Shown here: positions 8,794 to 16,566 of the stretch, piece by piece
Position numbering within the stretch: the stretch's first letter is position 1
Layout of the letters: every line of letters begins with the position of its first letter
Assembly (NCBI GenBank): GCA_903834675.1
Contig: CAILKC010000482.1
Coordinates: forward strand, 1-25,775
Direction: 5' to 3'
Source of the DNA: an uncultured Victivallales bacterium
Lineage (GTDB): Bacteria > Verrucomicrobiota > Lentisphaeria > Oligosphaerales > JAFGRS01
Length of the DNA stretch: 25,775 nt
Translations under genes and position numbers: made by a program
Notes under the pieces: generated by a model
Told to the model about the DNA's origin: nothing
What the model saw: only the letters and a program-made list of their open reading frames with translations
The model's database searches: none

Positions 8794-8831
8794 GTATACT
8801 CAGACTATACGCTTTGCCACAAGCAACTCAA
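8794..8831 (-). promoter_or_regulatory. Promoter and operator of the Phd/PIN operon
   Basis: Minus strand: -35 TTGAGT (8826-8831), 16-base spacer, -10 TATAGT (8804-8809). The inverted repeat GTATA-N7-TATAC (8794-8798 and 8806-8810) overlaps the -10, the usual arrangement for antitoxin autorepression. Confidence 0.6.
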
Positions 8832-8908
8832 GTCTTGCCACGGACACCGGAGCGCGGCGGGAGAGCCGAGTCGGCGTTACGCCGCAGTCCAGAACGAGGA
8901 GGACGGAT

Positions 8909-11662
8909 ATGTCAGTCAGCAGCTCTTGCCGCGCCCGCTTGAGGACCCTGTCTTGCACCGCGCTCTTCTTTCTGGGGGGCCTTGCCATGTCAGGCGCTGC
9001 CGGACTCGATCTGTACGTTGCCCCGGGCGGGGCCGACGCCCGCGCCGGCGGCGCGCCCGTGGTGCAGGGTGCGGACGGGCCGCTGGCGACGCTCACCGGG
9101 GCCCGGGACCGCATCCGCGCGCTCAAGGCTGCCGGTGGCCTGCCCGCTGGCGGGGTCACGGTGTGGCTCAGCGCCGGCATCTACGAGATGGCCGCGCCCT
9201 TGCAGTTGGGCGCCGAGGACTCGGGCACGGCCGACGCCCGGATTACCTATCGCGCCGCCGAGGGCGCTACGGTGCGCCTGGTGGGCGGCAAGGTCGTGAC
9301 CGGCTGGCAGCCGGTCGCCGACCCGGCGGTGCTCGCCAAGCTCGAGGCAAGCGCGCGCGGCAAGGTCATGCAGGCGAATCTCAGAGCCCAGGGCGTGACC
9401 GATCTGGGCAAGGTGCTGCCCGGTCCGAACTGGGGCGCCTCGAGCCCGGGGCTGGAGGTGTTCTTTGCCAACCAACCCATGACCCTGGCCCGCTGGCCGA
9501 ACGAGGGTTATGTCACCATCCCCGAGGTCTTCGGTACGCGCCCCCAGGACATCCGCGGGACCAAGGGGTTCATGGACGGCATCTTCAGCTACGAGGGCGA
9601 CCGGCCGACGCGCTGGGTTGGCGAGAAGGATATTCTGCTGCACGGGTACTGGTTCTGGGACTGGGCCGACCAGCGCCTCCGGGTGCAGAACCTCGACACG
9701 GCACAACGCCGGATCACCCTGGAGCCTGAGCCCCAACACGCTTTCGGTTTCCGCAAGGGCATGTACTACTACGCCTACAACCTGCTGCCAGAGCTGGACC
9801 AGCCCGGCGAGTGGTACCTGGATCGCGAGCAGGGCATTCTCTACTTCTGGCCGCCGGCCGCCCTGGATTCGGGCGAGGTGATGATCTCCGTGACGCCGTC
9901 CCTGGTCGAGATGAAGAATGTGGCGCATGTGACGCTCCGCGGCCTGACCTGCGAGTGTACCCGTGGCACGGCCATGACGCTCTCCAACGTCAGCCAGGTG
10001 CAGGTGGCGGGCTGCGTCATCCGCAACACCGGCGCCTGGGGCATCAGCCTGAGCGGCAGAGAGAGCGGCGTCAGCGGCTGCGACCTCTACAACCTCGCCG
10101 ATGGCGGCATCTCGCTATCCGGCGGCGAGCGCAAGACCCTCACCCCGGCCGGGATGTATGTGGACAACTGTCACCTCTTCAAATTCGGGCGCTGGAATCC
10201 CATCTGCAAGCCCGGCGTCCAGGTGGACGGCGTGGGCAACCGGGTGACGCACAACCTGATCAACGAGGCGCCGCACATGGCGGTCATGTGGGGCGGCAAT
10301 GATCATCTGTTCGAGTTCAACGAGTTCCACAGCGTCGTCTACGGCGCCAACGACGCCGGCATCATGTACGCAGGCTACAACCCGGCCATGCGCGGACACC
10401 TGATCCGCTACAACTATTTTCACCACGTCTACGGCTTTCAGGATAAGGGCTGCAACGGCATCTACCTGGATGACATGTTCTGCTCCGCCACGATGTACGG
10501 CAACATCTTCTACAAGGTGCCGCGAGCCGCTTTCATCGGCGGCGGTCACGATAACGTGGTCGAAAACAACATCTTCGTGGACTGCAAACCGGCCCTGCAC
10601 GTCGACGCGCGCATGCTGGGCTGGGCCGCGGCTTCCGTGCCGCTCATGAAGCAGCGCCTTGAGGAGGTGCCGTACCGGGAAGAGCCCTGGCGCAGCCGCT
10701 ACCCGCAACTGCTGACCTACCTCGAGGGCAACTACGCCGAACCCCGCGGCAATCTCGTCGCCCGCAATATCTGCTGGGGCGGTCGCTGGGATGAGATCGA
10801 GGGTAAGGCCCGCCCCGGCGTGACCCTGACCGACAACCTGGTGGGTGAGGACCCGAAGTTCGTGGACGCCGCCAAGCAAGACTTCCGGCTGCAGCCCGAC
10901 TCGCCGGCTTTCAAGCTCGGTTTCAAGCCGATTCCGGTAGAGCAGATCGGCCTTTACGCCGACCCCCTGCGGGCCTCCTGGCCGGTCGTCACCACGGTGC
11001 GTCCGCCCTCCAAGCCCGAGGCCGCGACGGCCCCGCCCGGCCAGCCCGCGGCGGCCCGGCCGACCTGGATCGTGCCGCGCCGCAGCGCCGCGCTCGCAGT
11101 CGACGGGCGTCTCGACGTGGCCGAGTGGGGCGGCTTGGACCCCAAGGCCGCCATGCGCCTGGCCCAGGGGCTGGAGCGTGAGCCGGTCACGCCGATCAGT
11201 CAGGCGTGGCTATCCCACGACGGCGAGGCCCTCTGCCTGGCGGTCGACAACGCGGTGGCCCCGGCACCGCCGCTGCGTTCCGGCGATACCTGGGGGAGTG
11301 ACGATGCGGTCGAGGTCGCCGTGCGCAACCTCGGCGCCGGCAGCGCGGCGCCGATCCTGATCCTGCGCGGCTACCCCTCCGGGCACTTTGTCAGCAGCGA
11401 CGAGGCCGGCGCGCCGCCAGCTGCGGTCAAGCGTGCGGCCGAGGGCGTGCTCTACGCAGCCAAGATCGTGGACGCGGGGCGCTGGACCGCGGAGTGGCGC
11501 ATCCCCTTCGCTGCCCTGGGCCTCGATCCTGCCAAGCACCGTCGCCTTGCCTTTAGTCTGACCGTGCGCAAATCGGCCGAGCCGGTGTGGGTGCTCTGGC
11601 AGGGGACTCAAGACGCTACCTGGCAAACCGACAACTCTGGCTTCCTGGAACTGGCGCCGTAA
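8909..11662 (+). CDS. Secreted right-handed parallel beta-helix protein with C-terminal CBM9-like domain
   Basis: 917 residues from ATG 8909, preceded by GAGGAGG about 6 bases upstream. Residues 1-31 are a signal peptide (LSCTALFFLGGLAMSGAAG). LYVAPGGADA and DGPLATLTGARDRIRALKAAG are the typical opening of beta-helix polysaccharide-active proteins. Repeated N-rich turns (VTHNLINEAPH, LIRYNYFHHVYG, DNVVENNIFVD, NLVARNICWGG) mark the helix up to ~690. A Pro/Ala linker (~697-720) leads to a CBM9-like domain (LAVDGRLDVAEWGG, DDAVEVAVR, WTAEWRIPFAALGLD). Relatives are lyases or hydrolases of acidic or plant/algal polysaccharides; the reaction here is inferred. It is followed 13 bp later by an SGNH esterase, so an operon is likely. 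Confidence 0.85.
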   Translation: MSVSSSCRARLRTLSCTALFFLGGLAMSGAAGLDLYVAPGGADARAGGAPVVQGADGPLATLTGARDRIRALKAAGGLPAGGVTVWLSAGIYEMAAPLQLGAEDSGTADARITYRAAEGATVRLVGGKVVTGWQPVADPAVLAKLEASARGKVMQANLRAQGVTDLGKVLPGPNWGASSPGLEVFFANQPMTLARWPNEGYVTIPEVFGTRPQDIRGTKGFMDGIFSYEGDRPTRWVGEKDILLHGYWFWDWADQRLRVQNLDTAQRRITLEPEPQHAFGFRKGMYYYAYNLLPELDQPGEWYLDREQGILYFWPPAALDSGEVMISVTPSLVEMKNVAHVTLRGLTCECTRGTAMTLSNVSQVQVAGCVIRNTGAWGISLSGRESGVSGCDLYNLADGGISLSGGERKTLTPAGMYVDNCHLFKFGRWNPICKPGVQVDGVGNRVTHNLINEAPHMAVMWGGNDHLFEFNEFHSVVYGANDAGIMYAGYNPAMRGHLIRYNYFHHVYGFQDKGCNGIYLDDMFCSATMYGNIFYKVPRAAFIGGGHDNVVENNIFVDCKPALHVDARMLGWAAASVPLMKQRLEEVPYREEPWRSRYPQLLTYLEGNYAEPRGNLVARNICWGGRWDEIEGKARPGVTLTDNLVGEDPKFVDAAKQDFRLQPDSPAFKLGFKPIPVEQIGLYADPLRASWPVVTTVRPPSKPEAATAPPGQPAAARPTWIVPRRSAALAVDGRLDVAEWGGLDPKAAMRLAQGLEREPVTPISQAWLSHDGEALCLAVDNAVAPAPPLRSGDTWGSDDAVEVAVRNLGAGSAAPILILRGYPSGHFVSSDEAGAPPAAVKRAAEGVLYAAKIVDAGRWTAEWRIPFAALGLDPAKHRRLAFSLTVRKSAEPVWVLWQGTQDATWQTDNSGFLELAP

Positions 11663-11675
11663 AACAGAGGTATGG

Positions 11676-12347
11676 ATGATGAGCAGACTCTTGCTGTCCG
11701 GGTTGGTCTTGGGCATCGCGGCCGGAGCGGTCGAGCGCCAGCGCGAAGGCACCGAGTGGAGCATTACCTATGCGTTCGATGCCAATCAGACGAAGCTGCC
11801 GCGGGTACTGCTCATCGGCGACTCGATCTGCAACGGCTACCATAGCTTGGTCAAGGAGGAACTGGCCGGCAGCGCCTACACCTCCTTCTGGGCCACCTCG
11901 AAGTGCGTGACCGACCGCTCCTACCTCAAGGAGCTGACCTACCTCCTGGAGGAGTACGACTACGCCGTCATCCATTTCAACAACGGGCTGCATAGCCTGG
12001 ATACCGACCGGGTGACCTGGGAAGCGTCTCTGCGCGAGGTCATCAGGACGCTCAGGGAGAAGGGCAAGGGCGCCAAGCTCGTCTGGGCCAGCTCGACGCC
12101 CTTGAAGGATCCGGCGCTTACCGCCAAGGCTAAGGAACTCAATGCGATCGCGGCCCGGGTGATGCAGGAGAACGGCATTCCCACCAACGACCTGTTTGGC
12201 CTGATGGACCCGCAGGACCGCACCCTCTGGAGTGACACCTACCACTATCACGAACCCGGCCGACGCATGCAGGCCAAACAGGTGGCGGCCAAGGTGCGGC
12301 CGCTCCTCCCTCCAGCCGCGCCAGCGGCCTCTGAAACGAAACCCTGA
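11676..12347 (+). CDS. SGNH/GDSL-type esterase, exported
   Basis: 223 residues. A short hydrophobic N-terminus (LLLSGLVLGIAAGA) suggests export. The nucleophile block is LLIGDSICNGY with Ser50. Block III is FNNGLHS (Asn103-Gly104). The His/Asp block is DTYHYHEPG (Asp187, His190 or 192). These are the expected SGNH residues; the family deacetylates or de-esterifies carbohydrates, which fits its place right after the beta-helix gene. Two tandem ATGs (11676, 11679); AGAGG lies 5 bases upstream of the first. It is convergent with the Cys-rich gene, with only 2 bp between stops. Confidence 0.85.
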   Translation: MMSRLLLSGLVLGIAAGAVERQREGTEWSITYAFDANQTKLPRVLLIGDSICNGYHSLVKEELAGSAYTSFWATSKCVTDRSYLKELTYLLEEYDYAVIHFNNGLHSLDTDRVTWEASLREVIRTLREKGKGAKLVWASSTPLKDPALTAKAKELNAIAARVMQENGIPTNDLFGLMDPQDRTLWSDTYHYHEPGRRMQAKQVAAKVRPLLPPAAPAASETKP

Positions 12348-12349
12348 CT

Positions 12350-12538
12350 TCAGGGTGTAGCCGTCCGGAACGCGGAGAATCGTGTCACTCTCAGCGCCTG
12401 CGTCCGTGTCTCGTCACTCTTCAAGCGCTCACACGCCGTCGTGGAGCCGCGGCCGTGGTGGTATTCCTTACAGGGCACGCAGGACAAGTGGTGGTGGCAG
12501 CCACGATTGTTGCAGGGGCAGTTGTTCTTCTGTTCCAT
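12350..12538 (-). CDS. Small cysteine-rich protein, probable zinc-binding (DUF6485-like)
   Basis: 62 residues. The pattern CPCNNRGCHHHLSCVPCKEYH, then C about 12 residues later (ACER), matches a family of tiny proteins with C-x-C/C-HH-C-x2-C-x2-YH spacing that I recall as DUF6485; the name is from memory. Cys/His spacing suggests one structural metal site in the first 38 residues. The rest is unremarkable. Start 12538 is chosen because GAGGAG sits 7 bases upstream; an in-frame ATG six codons earlier lacks one. A good promoter lies upstream (12601-12629). Function unknown. Confidence 0.7.
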   Translation of the reverse strand: MEQKNNCPCNNRGCHHHLSCVPCKEYHHGRGSTTACERLKSDETRTQALRVTRFSAFRTATP

Positions 12539-12600
12539 GATACGACTCCTCGCCAACTCCAGTTGCTGCAGCCCTTTGCACGAACCGCAATACTTTGCTT

Positions 12601-12629
12601 AATATATGCGTCAAGACCCGAGGAGGCAA
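12601..12629 (-). promoter_or_regulatory. Predicted sigma-70-type promoter of the Cys-rich gene
   Basis: Minus strand: -35 TTGCCT (12624-12629), 17-base spacer, -10 TATATT (12601-12606), in one of the few AT-rich patches of the window. It gives a leader of roughly 55 bases before ATG 12538. Confidence 0.5.
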
Positions 12630-12823
12630 GTATCTTTTCGTTTAATTCGTCATTTTTTCTTAATCTCCCGTGGCCAGGGCTGAGCGGAATCCAGGAGGGA
12701 CGGCGTCGAGGATGGCCTGCTCTTTGACGCCAGGAACGAGAAGGGCAAATTCACCCACTTCAAATCGCGACCTGTGCAATCAGAGAGTCCGTCTGAAGCG
12801 CTGCAGGCGCGTTGCCATACCAG
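12630..12823. other. Gene-free stretch before the second repeat cluster
   Basis: It begins with an AT-rich patch (tttttctt near 12653-12662). From about 12698 a plus-strand frame reads DGVEDGLLFDARNEKGKF and continues, which looks like ordinary protein sequence but has no start and runs into the palindromic repeats. It may be a gene remnant; I cannot name it. Confidence 0.3.
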
Positions 12824-12973
12824 CCCAGGGCAACGCCCTGGGAATAGAAGGGTTATGGGTTTGAGCCCTGTAGGGGCGAGCCATCTACCCTACCTTCGCA
12901 CCGAGGTCGCATGGTCCGCCCCTTCAGGGCTCAATCTTCGCTGTGGACGGGTACCCAGGGCGTTGCCCTGGGC
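12824..12973. repeat. Second palindromic repeat cluster, related to the one at 21-177
   Basis: Two perfect 8-bp-stem hairpins, CCCAGGGC-AAC-GCCCTGGG (12824-12842) and CCCAGGGC-GTT-GCCCTGGG (12955-12973), flank two GC hairpins (GCCCTGTAGGGGC near 12865, GCCCCTTCAGGGC near 12916). The same CCCAGGGC stem with loop GCT occurs at 63-81. The second hairpin abuts, and is read through by, the chimeric recombinase ORF. Confidence 0.8.
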
Positions 12974-14764
12974 GCCCGAAACGCCCGCGACTTGACCGCC
13001 AAGACGTGGAATGACACGCTGAAGCTGCTCCGGGCCACCTTCGGCCATCTCATGCCGGTGGGCACCGCGAACCCCTTCTCCGGCATCCCGACCCGCGAGA
13101 CTGAGACCATCTTCCGCGACCCATTCTCGCCGGAAGAGCTCAAGGCGGTGCATGATGCGGCCCGCGACGACGACTTCATCCGGCCCATCATCGTCACGGG
13201 CATGTGCACCGCCATGCGGCGCGGTGACTGCTGCCTGTTACCGTGGAAGGACGTGGATCTGCCTGGACGCTTCATCACGGTGAAGACCGCCAAGACTGGC
13301 GTCACCGTCGGCATTCCCATCTTCCCCATGCTCTACGGTGAGTTGGTCTCTCGCCAGCGCTCGTGTGGGACTGCGGGGGAAGCGTCTGAAGCGTATGTCT
13401 TCCCCGAGCAGGCCCGCATGTACCAGGATAACCCCGATGGCATCACCTGGCGCGTGCGCAAGGTCCTGGCCGCGGCCGGATTCTCCGATGCCCCGGCGGT
13501 CGGCGGCCCCGCCGGGGCGAGTGTCGCAGCTCCCAGCCGCGACCAGAAGGCGGCGATCCTGGAGGCCATCAGGGCCATGACCTGCACCGGGCCCCGCAAA
13601 GAGCGTCTGCAGCGCCTGTTCCTCGGCTACCTGGCAGGCGGCACGACCTGCTCCCTGGCCGCCGCCGAGGGCATCAGCAAAGGCTCTGTCAAGGACCCCT
13701 ACCAGATCGCCGGCCTGGTCAACCGGAAGCTGAGTTTCTACACTGAACAGCGAGTCTTCCCCTGGCTGGGCATGGGTGACTTGCGGCCGGATCTCTTTGC
13801 CCGGGCGCGGGACCTGCTGCGCGCCCAGCGCCAGGATCACCCGTGGCAGAAGCTGAGCGATGAGGAACTCCTGCGCATCGGCGGATTCATTCGCAAAGAC
13901 CCGCTCTCCGCCCAGATCGGCTACACCCTGGCCGCCGCCCTGATGTTCGGCACCGACGAAACCATCCAGCAGGCGGCTCCGGGAATGTGCTTCGACGGCC
14001 TGCTGCGCCGGGACAACGTGGACCGCTACGATGACCGCCTACTGCTGTACACCAACCTGATCGACACCTTCGACCTGCTGATGGGGTTTGTCGGCAAGCA
14101 CCTGAACGACCCGTTCCACCTTGAAGGCAATGAGCGCATCAGCCTGAGGGACCGCATCTTCCGCGAACTGGTCTCCAACCTCATCGCCCACCGGGAGTAC
14201 ACCAGTGCCGCGCCAGCCTCCATGACCATCTTCCGGGACCGGGTGATCTTCCGCAACCCGCATGTGCCACACCTCCGCGGCCGCATAGTTCCTGCCCACT
14301 TCACGCCCTTCGCGAAGAACCCCACCATCTGCCGGTTCATGCTGCAGCTCGGGCGCTACGAGGAAGTGGGCTCCGGCGTCTACAACGTCACCAAGTACCT
14401 GCCGCTCTACAGCCACGGCGCCTTGCCGCTGTTCGATGAGCAGCCGGACCTCTTCGTCACCACGGTTCCCTTGACTTCGGGCGTCGAGGCCCCCGAAGTC
14501 ACCCCGCAAGTCACCCCGCAAGTCACCCCGCAAGTCGGCAGGCTGCTGGCAGTCGTCGAAGGGGAGATGACCCGATTTGAGATCATGCAGCGCCTCGGGC
14601 TGAAGGACCGGATGCATGCCGCGACCGAGTACCTGCAACCCGCCATGGACAGCGGGATGGTCGAGATGACCATCCCCGACAAGCCCAACAGCCGCTTGCA
14701 GAAGTACCGCCTCACCGCGGCCGGCCGGCAGTACCTGGCCAGCCTGCCAAAGGGCCAGAAGTGA
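12911..14764 (+). CDS. Chimeric ORF: tyrosine-recombinase remnant fused to AlbA/RecG-like ATP-binding regulator
   Basis: 617 codons without a stop. Residues ~27-195 are a tyrosine recombinase: core-binding helix (LTAKTWNDTLKLLR), catalytic Arg region TAMRRGD (R103) and the Lys hairpin VKTAKTGVTVGIPI. Residues ~212-260 are the HTH insert known from some environmental integrases (LAAAEGISKGSV). Where HxxR and Tyr should follow, the frame instead enters the C-terminal half of an AlbA/COG2865-type protein: LVNRKLSFYTE, LRPDLFARARDLL, LDRYDD-like VDRYDDRLL, and the GHKL-like N-box ELVSNLIAHREY (E419, N423). A linker of three 12-base repeats (EVTPQVTPQV) leads to a winged HTH. Both parents are truncated, and residues 1-~25 are translated repeat DNA. 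Recombination activity is not expected; ATP-binding/regulator activity is uncertain. Confidence 0.8.
   Translation: MVRPFRAQSSLWTGTQGVALGARNARDLTAKTWNDTLKLLRATFGHLMPVGTANPFSGIPTRETETIFRDPFSPEELKAVHDAARDDDFIRPIIVTGMCTAMRRGDCCLLPWKDVDLPGRFITVKTAKTGVTVGIPIFPMLYGELVSRQRSCGTAGEASEAYVFPEQARMYQDNPDGITWRVRKVLAAAGFSDAPAVGGPAGASVAAPSRDQKAAILEAIRAMTCTGPRKERLQRLFLGYLAGGTTCSLAAAEGISKGSVKDPYQIAGLVNRKLSFYTEQRVFPWLGMGDLRPDLFARARDLLRAQRQDHPWQKLSDEELLRIGGFIRKDPLSAQIGYTLAAALMFGTDETIQQAAPGMCFDGLLRRDNVDRYDDRLLLYTNLIDTFDLLMGFVGKHLNDPFHLEGNERISLRDRIFRELVSNLIAHREYTSAAPASMTIFRDRVIFRNPHVPHLRGRIVPAHFTPFAKNPTICRFMLQLGRYEEVGSGVYNVTKYLPLYSHGALPLFDEQPDLFVTTVPLTSGVEAPEVTPQVTPQVTPQVGRLLAVVEGEMTRFEIMQRLGLKDRMHAATEYLQPAMDSGMVEMTIPDKPNSRLQKYRLTAAGRQYLASLPKGQK
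14496..14531 (+). repeat. Three 12-base tandem repeats within the chimeric ORF
   Basis: AAGTCACCCCGC occurs three times back to back, then starts a fourth copy, coding for repeated TPQV. Such linkers are common in this ATP-binding family before the winged helix. Copy number could vary by slippage. Confidence 0.85.
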
Positions 14765-14865
14765 GCCGCGGGGGGCGTCCCCTCCTGGTCCCGCTCGTGC
14801 CGTCGCCACACCGTGGGTCCTGCCCTGCCCCCCTCTGGCGACACGCTCGCCGAAGGTATTACGGC

Positions 14866-14917
14866 TTGATATGGAACGCGATTTAGAGCATAGTATGTCC
14901 AGTATACATGGACATAC
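14866..14917 (+). promoter_or_regulatory. Promoter and 9-bp inverted-repeat operator of the abiE operon
   Basis: -35 TTGATA (14866-14871), 17-base spacer, -10 CATAGT (14889-14894). The perfect inverted repeat GTATGTCCA-N7-TGGACATAC (14893-14901 and 14909-14917) overlaps the -10 and ends 1 base before ATG 14919. It is a strong candidate binding site for the AbiEi N-terminal winged helix. Confidence 0.65.
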
Positions 14918-14918
14918 C

Positions 14919-15593
14919 ATGCACCTAATCGAAACCACGAGCGGGATTGCGCAGATCAGGGACAGGGTGTCGCAGGAGATCTTCGACTACCAGGCCCTGC
15001 TGGACTGCCTGCGGGGCTATTGCAAGCCCCGCGACCGCATCCAGCGGCTGCTGGCGGCTGGTGACGTCGTGCGCATCCGCAAAGGGCTCTACGCCTTCGC
15101 GGTACCATTCAGGCGTCAGCCGGTGGTGCGGGAACACCTTGCGAATCTCATCTATGGTCCCTCGTACGTCAGCCTCGACAGCGCGCTGAGCTACCACGGG
15201 CTGATCCCGGAACGCGTGGAAGCCATGACCTCGGTGACGACCGGCCGCTCGCGGGTGTTCGACACGCCGTTCGGCGTCTTCAGCTACCGCATGCTGACGC
15301 CGGCACGCTATGCGGTCGGCGCGCTACTGGTGGCTGATAGCACGCCATCGTTCCTGCTGGCGTCGTCCGAGAAGGCACTGGCGGACAAGGTGTGGACGGA
15401 CAAGCGCTTTGCCGGCACGCGTGTCGGTGACTTCGGGCCGTACCTGCTCGACGACCTGCGGATCGCGCCGGAGTCGCTGCGGGCCCTCGATGCAGAGCGC
15501 CTGGCGGCGGTCTGCCGGGCCTACGACTCGCCGAAGATCGGCAATCTGCAGCGCTTCCTGCGGCAGATGGGGAGCGGGGAGACCGGTGGATGA
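14919..15593 (+). CDS. abiEi: AbiEi-type antitoxin and transcriptional repressor
   Basis: 224 residues from ATG 14919 (MHLIETTSG). Two in-frame ATGs at 14871 and 14895 are possible, but the promoter and operator cover that stretch, so I prefer the third, with a leader of only about 18 bases. N-terminal winged helix at ~18-60 (DYQALLDCLRGY, RIQRLLAAGDVVRIRKGLYAF); the RKGLY motif is typical of AbiEi. The C-terminal domain (SYVSLDSALSYHGL, SEKALADKVW) is the part expected to counter the toxin. Stop overlaps the toxin start by 4 bases (ATGA), implying translational coupling. Type IV toxin-antitoxin and phage abortive-infection role by family. Confidence 0.87.
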   Translation: MHLIETTSGIAQIRDRVSQEIFDYQALLDCLRGYCKPRDRIQRLLAAGDVVRIRKGLYAFAVPFRRQPVVREHLANLIYGPSYVSLDSALSYHGLIPERVEAMTSVTTGRSRVFDTPFGVFSYRMLTPARYAVGALLVADSTPSFLLASSEKALADKVWTDKRFAGTRVGDFGPYLLDDLRIAPESLRALDAERLAAVCRAYDSPKIGNLQRFLRQMGSGETGG

Positions 15594-16477
15594 ATGACGC
15601 GATCCGCACCTGGCTCGAACGCTACACCTGCCGGACGCGCGAGGACTATGCGAACGCCCTGCGCGAGATCCTCCAGGAACTGGCGCTGCTGGGCCTCTGG
15701 CGGGCCCGGTTCTTCGAGCACGCGGCGTTCTACGGGGGCACTGCCCTGCGCGTGCTCCACGGACTGGACCGGTACTCGGAGGACCTCGACTTCTCGCTCC
15801 TGCGGCCCACGCCGGGCTTCTCGCTCGAGGAGTACGGCGAGGCGCTGCGACGGGAGATCGGGAGTTTCGGGTTCGAGGTACAGTTCGACCGCCATGGGAA
15901 GACCCGCGCCACGGCCATCGAGTCGGCGTTTCTGAAGACGAACACGCTGCGTGAGATGATCCGCATCGAGGCGAGCGAGGCGCTGCTGCGCGGCATCCAC
16001 CCAGCGGCGCAGCTCAAGATCAAACTCGAGGTCGATACCGACCCGCCGGGGGGATTCGAGACGGAGGTCCGCTACCTCCTGCAGCCCATACCCTTCTCCG
16101 TACGGGTGTATGCGCTACCCGACCTGTTCGCCGGCAAGCTGCATGCTGTCCTCTGCCGCAAGTGGGGCGGGCGGGTCAAGGGGCGCGACTGGTACGACTT
16201 GGTCTGGTACGCCGGCCGGCATCCCGAGGCCAACATCGCGCACCTGGAACAGCGCATGCGACAGTCGGGAGACTGGACCGAGGCAGGGCGGCTCGACCTG
16301 GATCGCCTCAGACGCCTGCTGCTCGAAGCCGTGGCTCGGCTCGACATCGATCAGGCGCGTGCGGAAGTGGCGCCGTTCGTCCGCGACCGACGCGCGCTGG
16401 AGGTATGGTCCGCGGAGTTCTTCGCCGATGTCATCGGTCGGATCGTGCCGGCGCCCGGCATGCGCAGTGAAGGGTGA
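15590..16477 (+). CDS. abiEii: AbiEii nucleotidyltransferase toxin
   Basis: 295 residues, usual length for the family. The nucleotidyltransferase signature is intact: YGGTALR (G49, G50, T51) and SEDLDF (D65, D67). Further conserved blocks are KIKLEVDTDPP and DLFAGKLHAVLCR with RDWYDLVWY. Relatives transfer nucleotides to target RNA, such as tRNA, and halt growth upon phage infection; the target here is not known. ATG 15590 overlaps the antitoxin stop. No inactivating change is visible. Confidence 0.9.
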   Translation: MNDAIRTWLERYTCRTREDYANALREILQELALLGLWRARFFEHAAFYGGTALRVLHGLDRYSEDLDFSLLRPTPGFSLEEYGEALRREIGSFGFEVQFDRHGKTRATAIESAFLKTNTLREMIRIEASEALLRGIHPAAQLKIKLEVDTDPPGGFETEVRYLLQPIPFSVRVYALPDLFAGKLHAVLCRKWGGRVKGRDWYDLVWYAGRHPEANIAHLEQRMRQSGDWTEAGRLDLDRLRRLLLEAVARLDIDQARAEVAPFVRDRRALEVWSAEFFADVIGRIVPAPGMRSEG

Positions 16478-16566
16478 GGGGACGGCGGCCTGCGTCCGGG
16501 AGCGGCCGCCAAGGCCGCATCACACGACGTTAGCCATTCCGAGTTCGCGCGGCCGCGGGCACCGGT

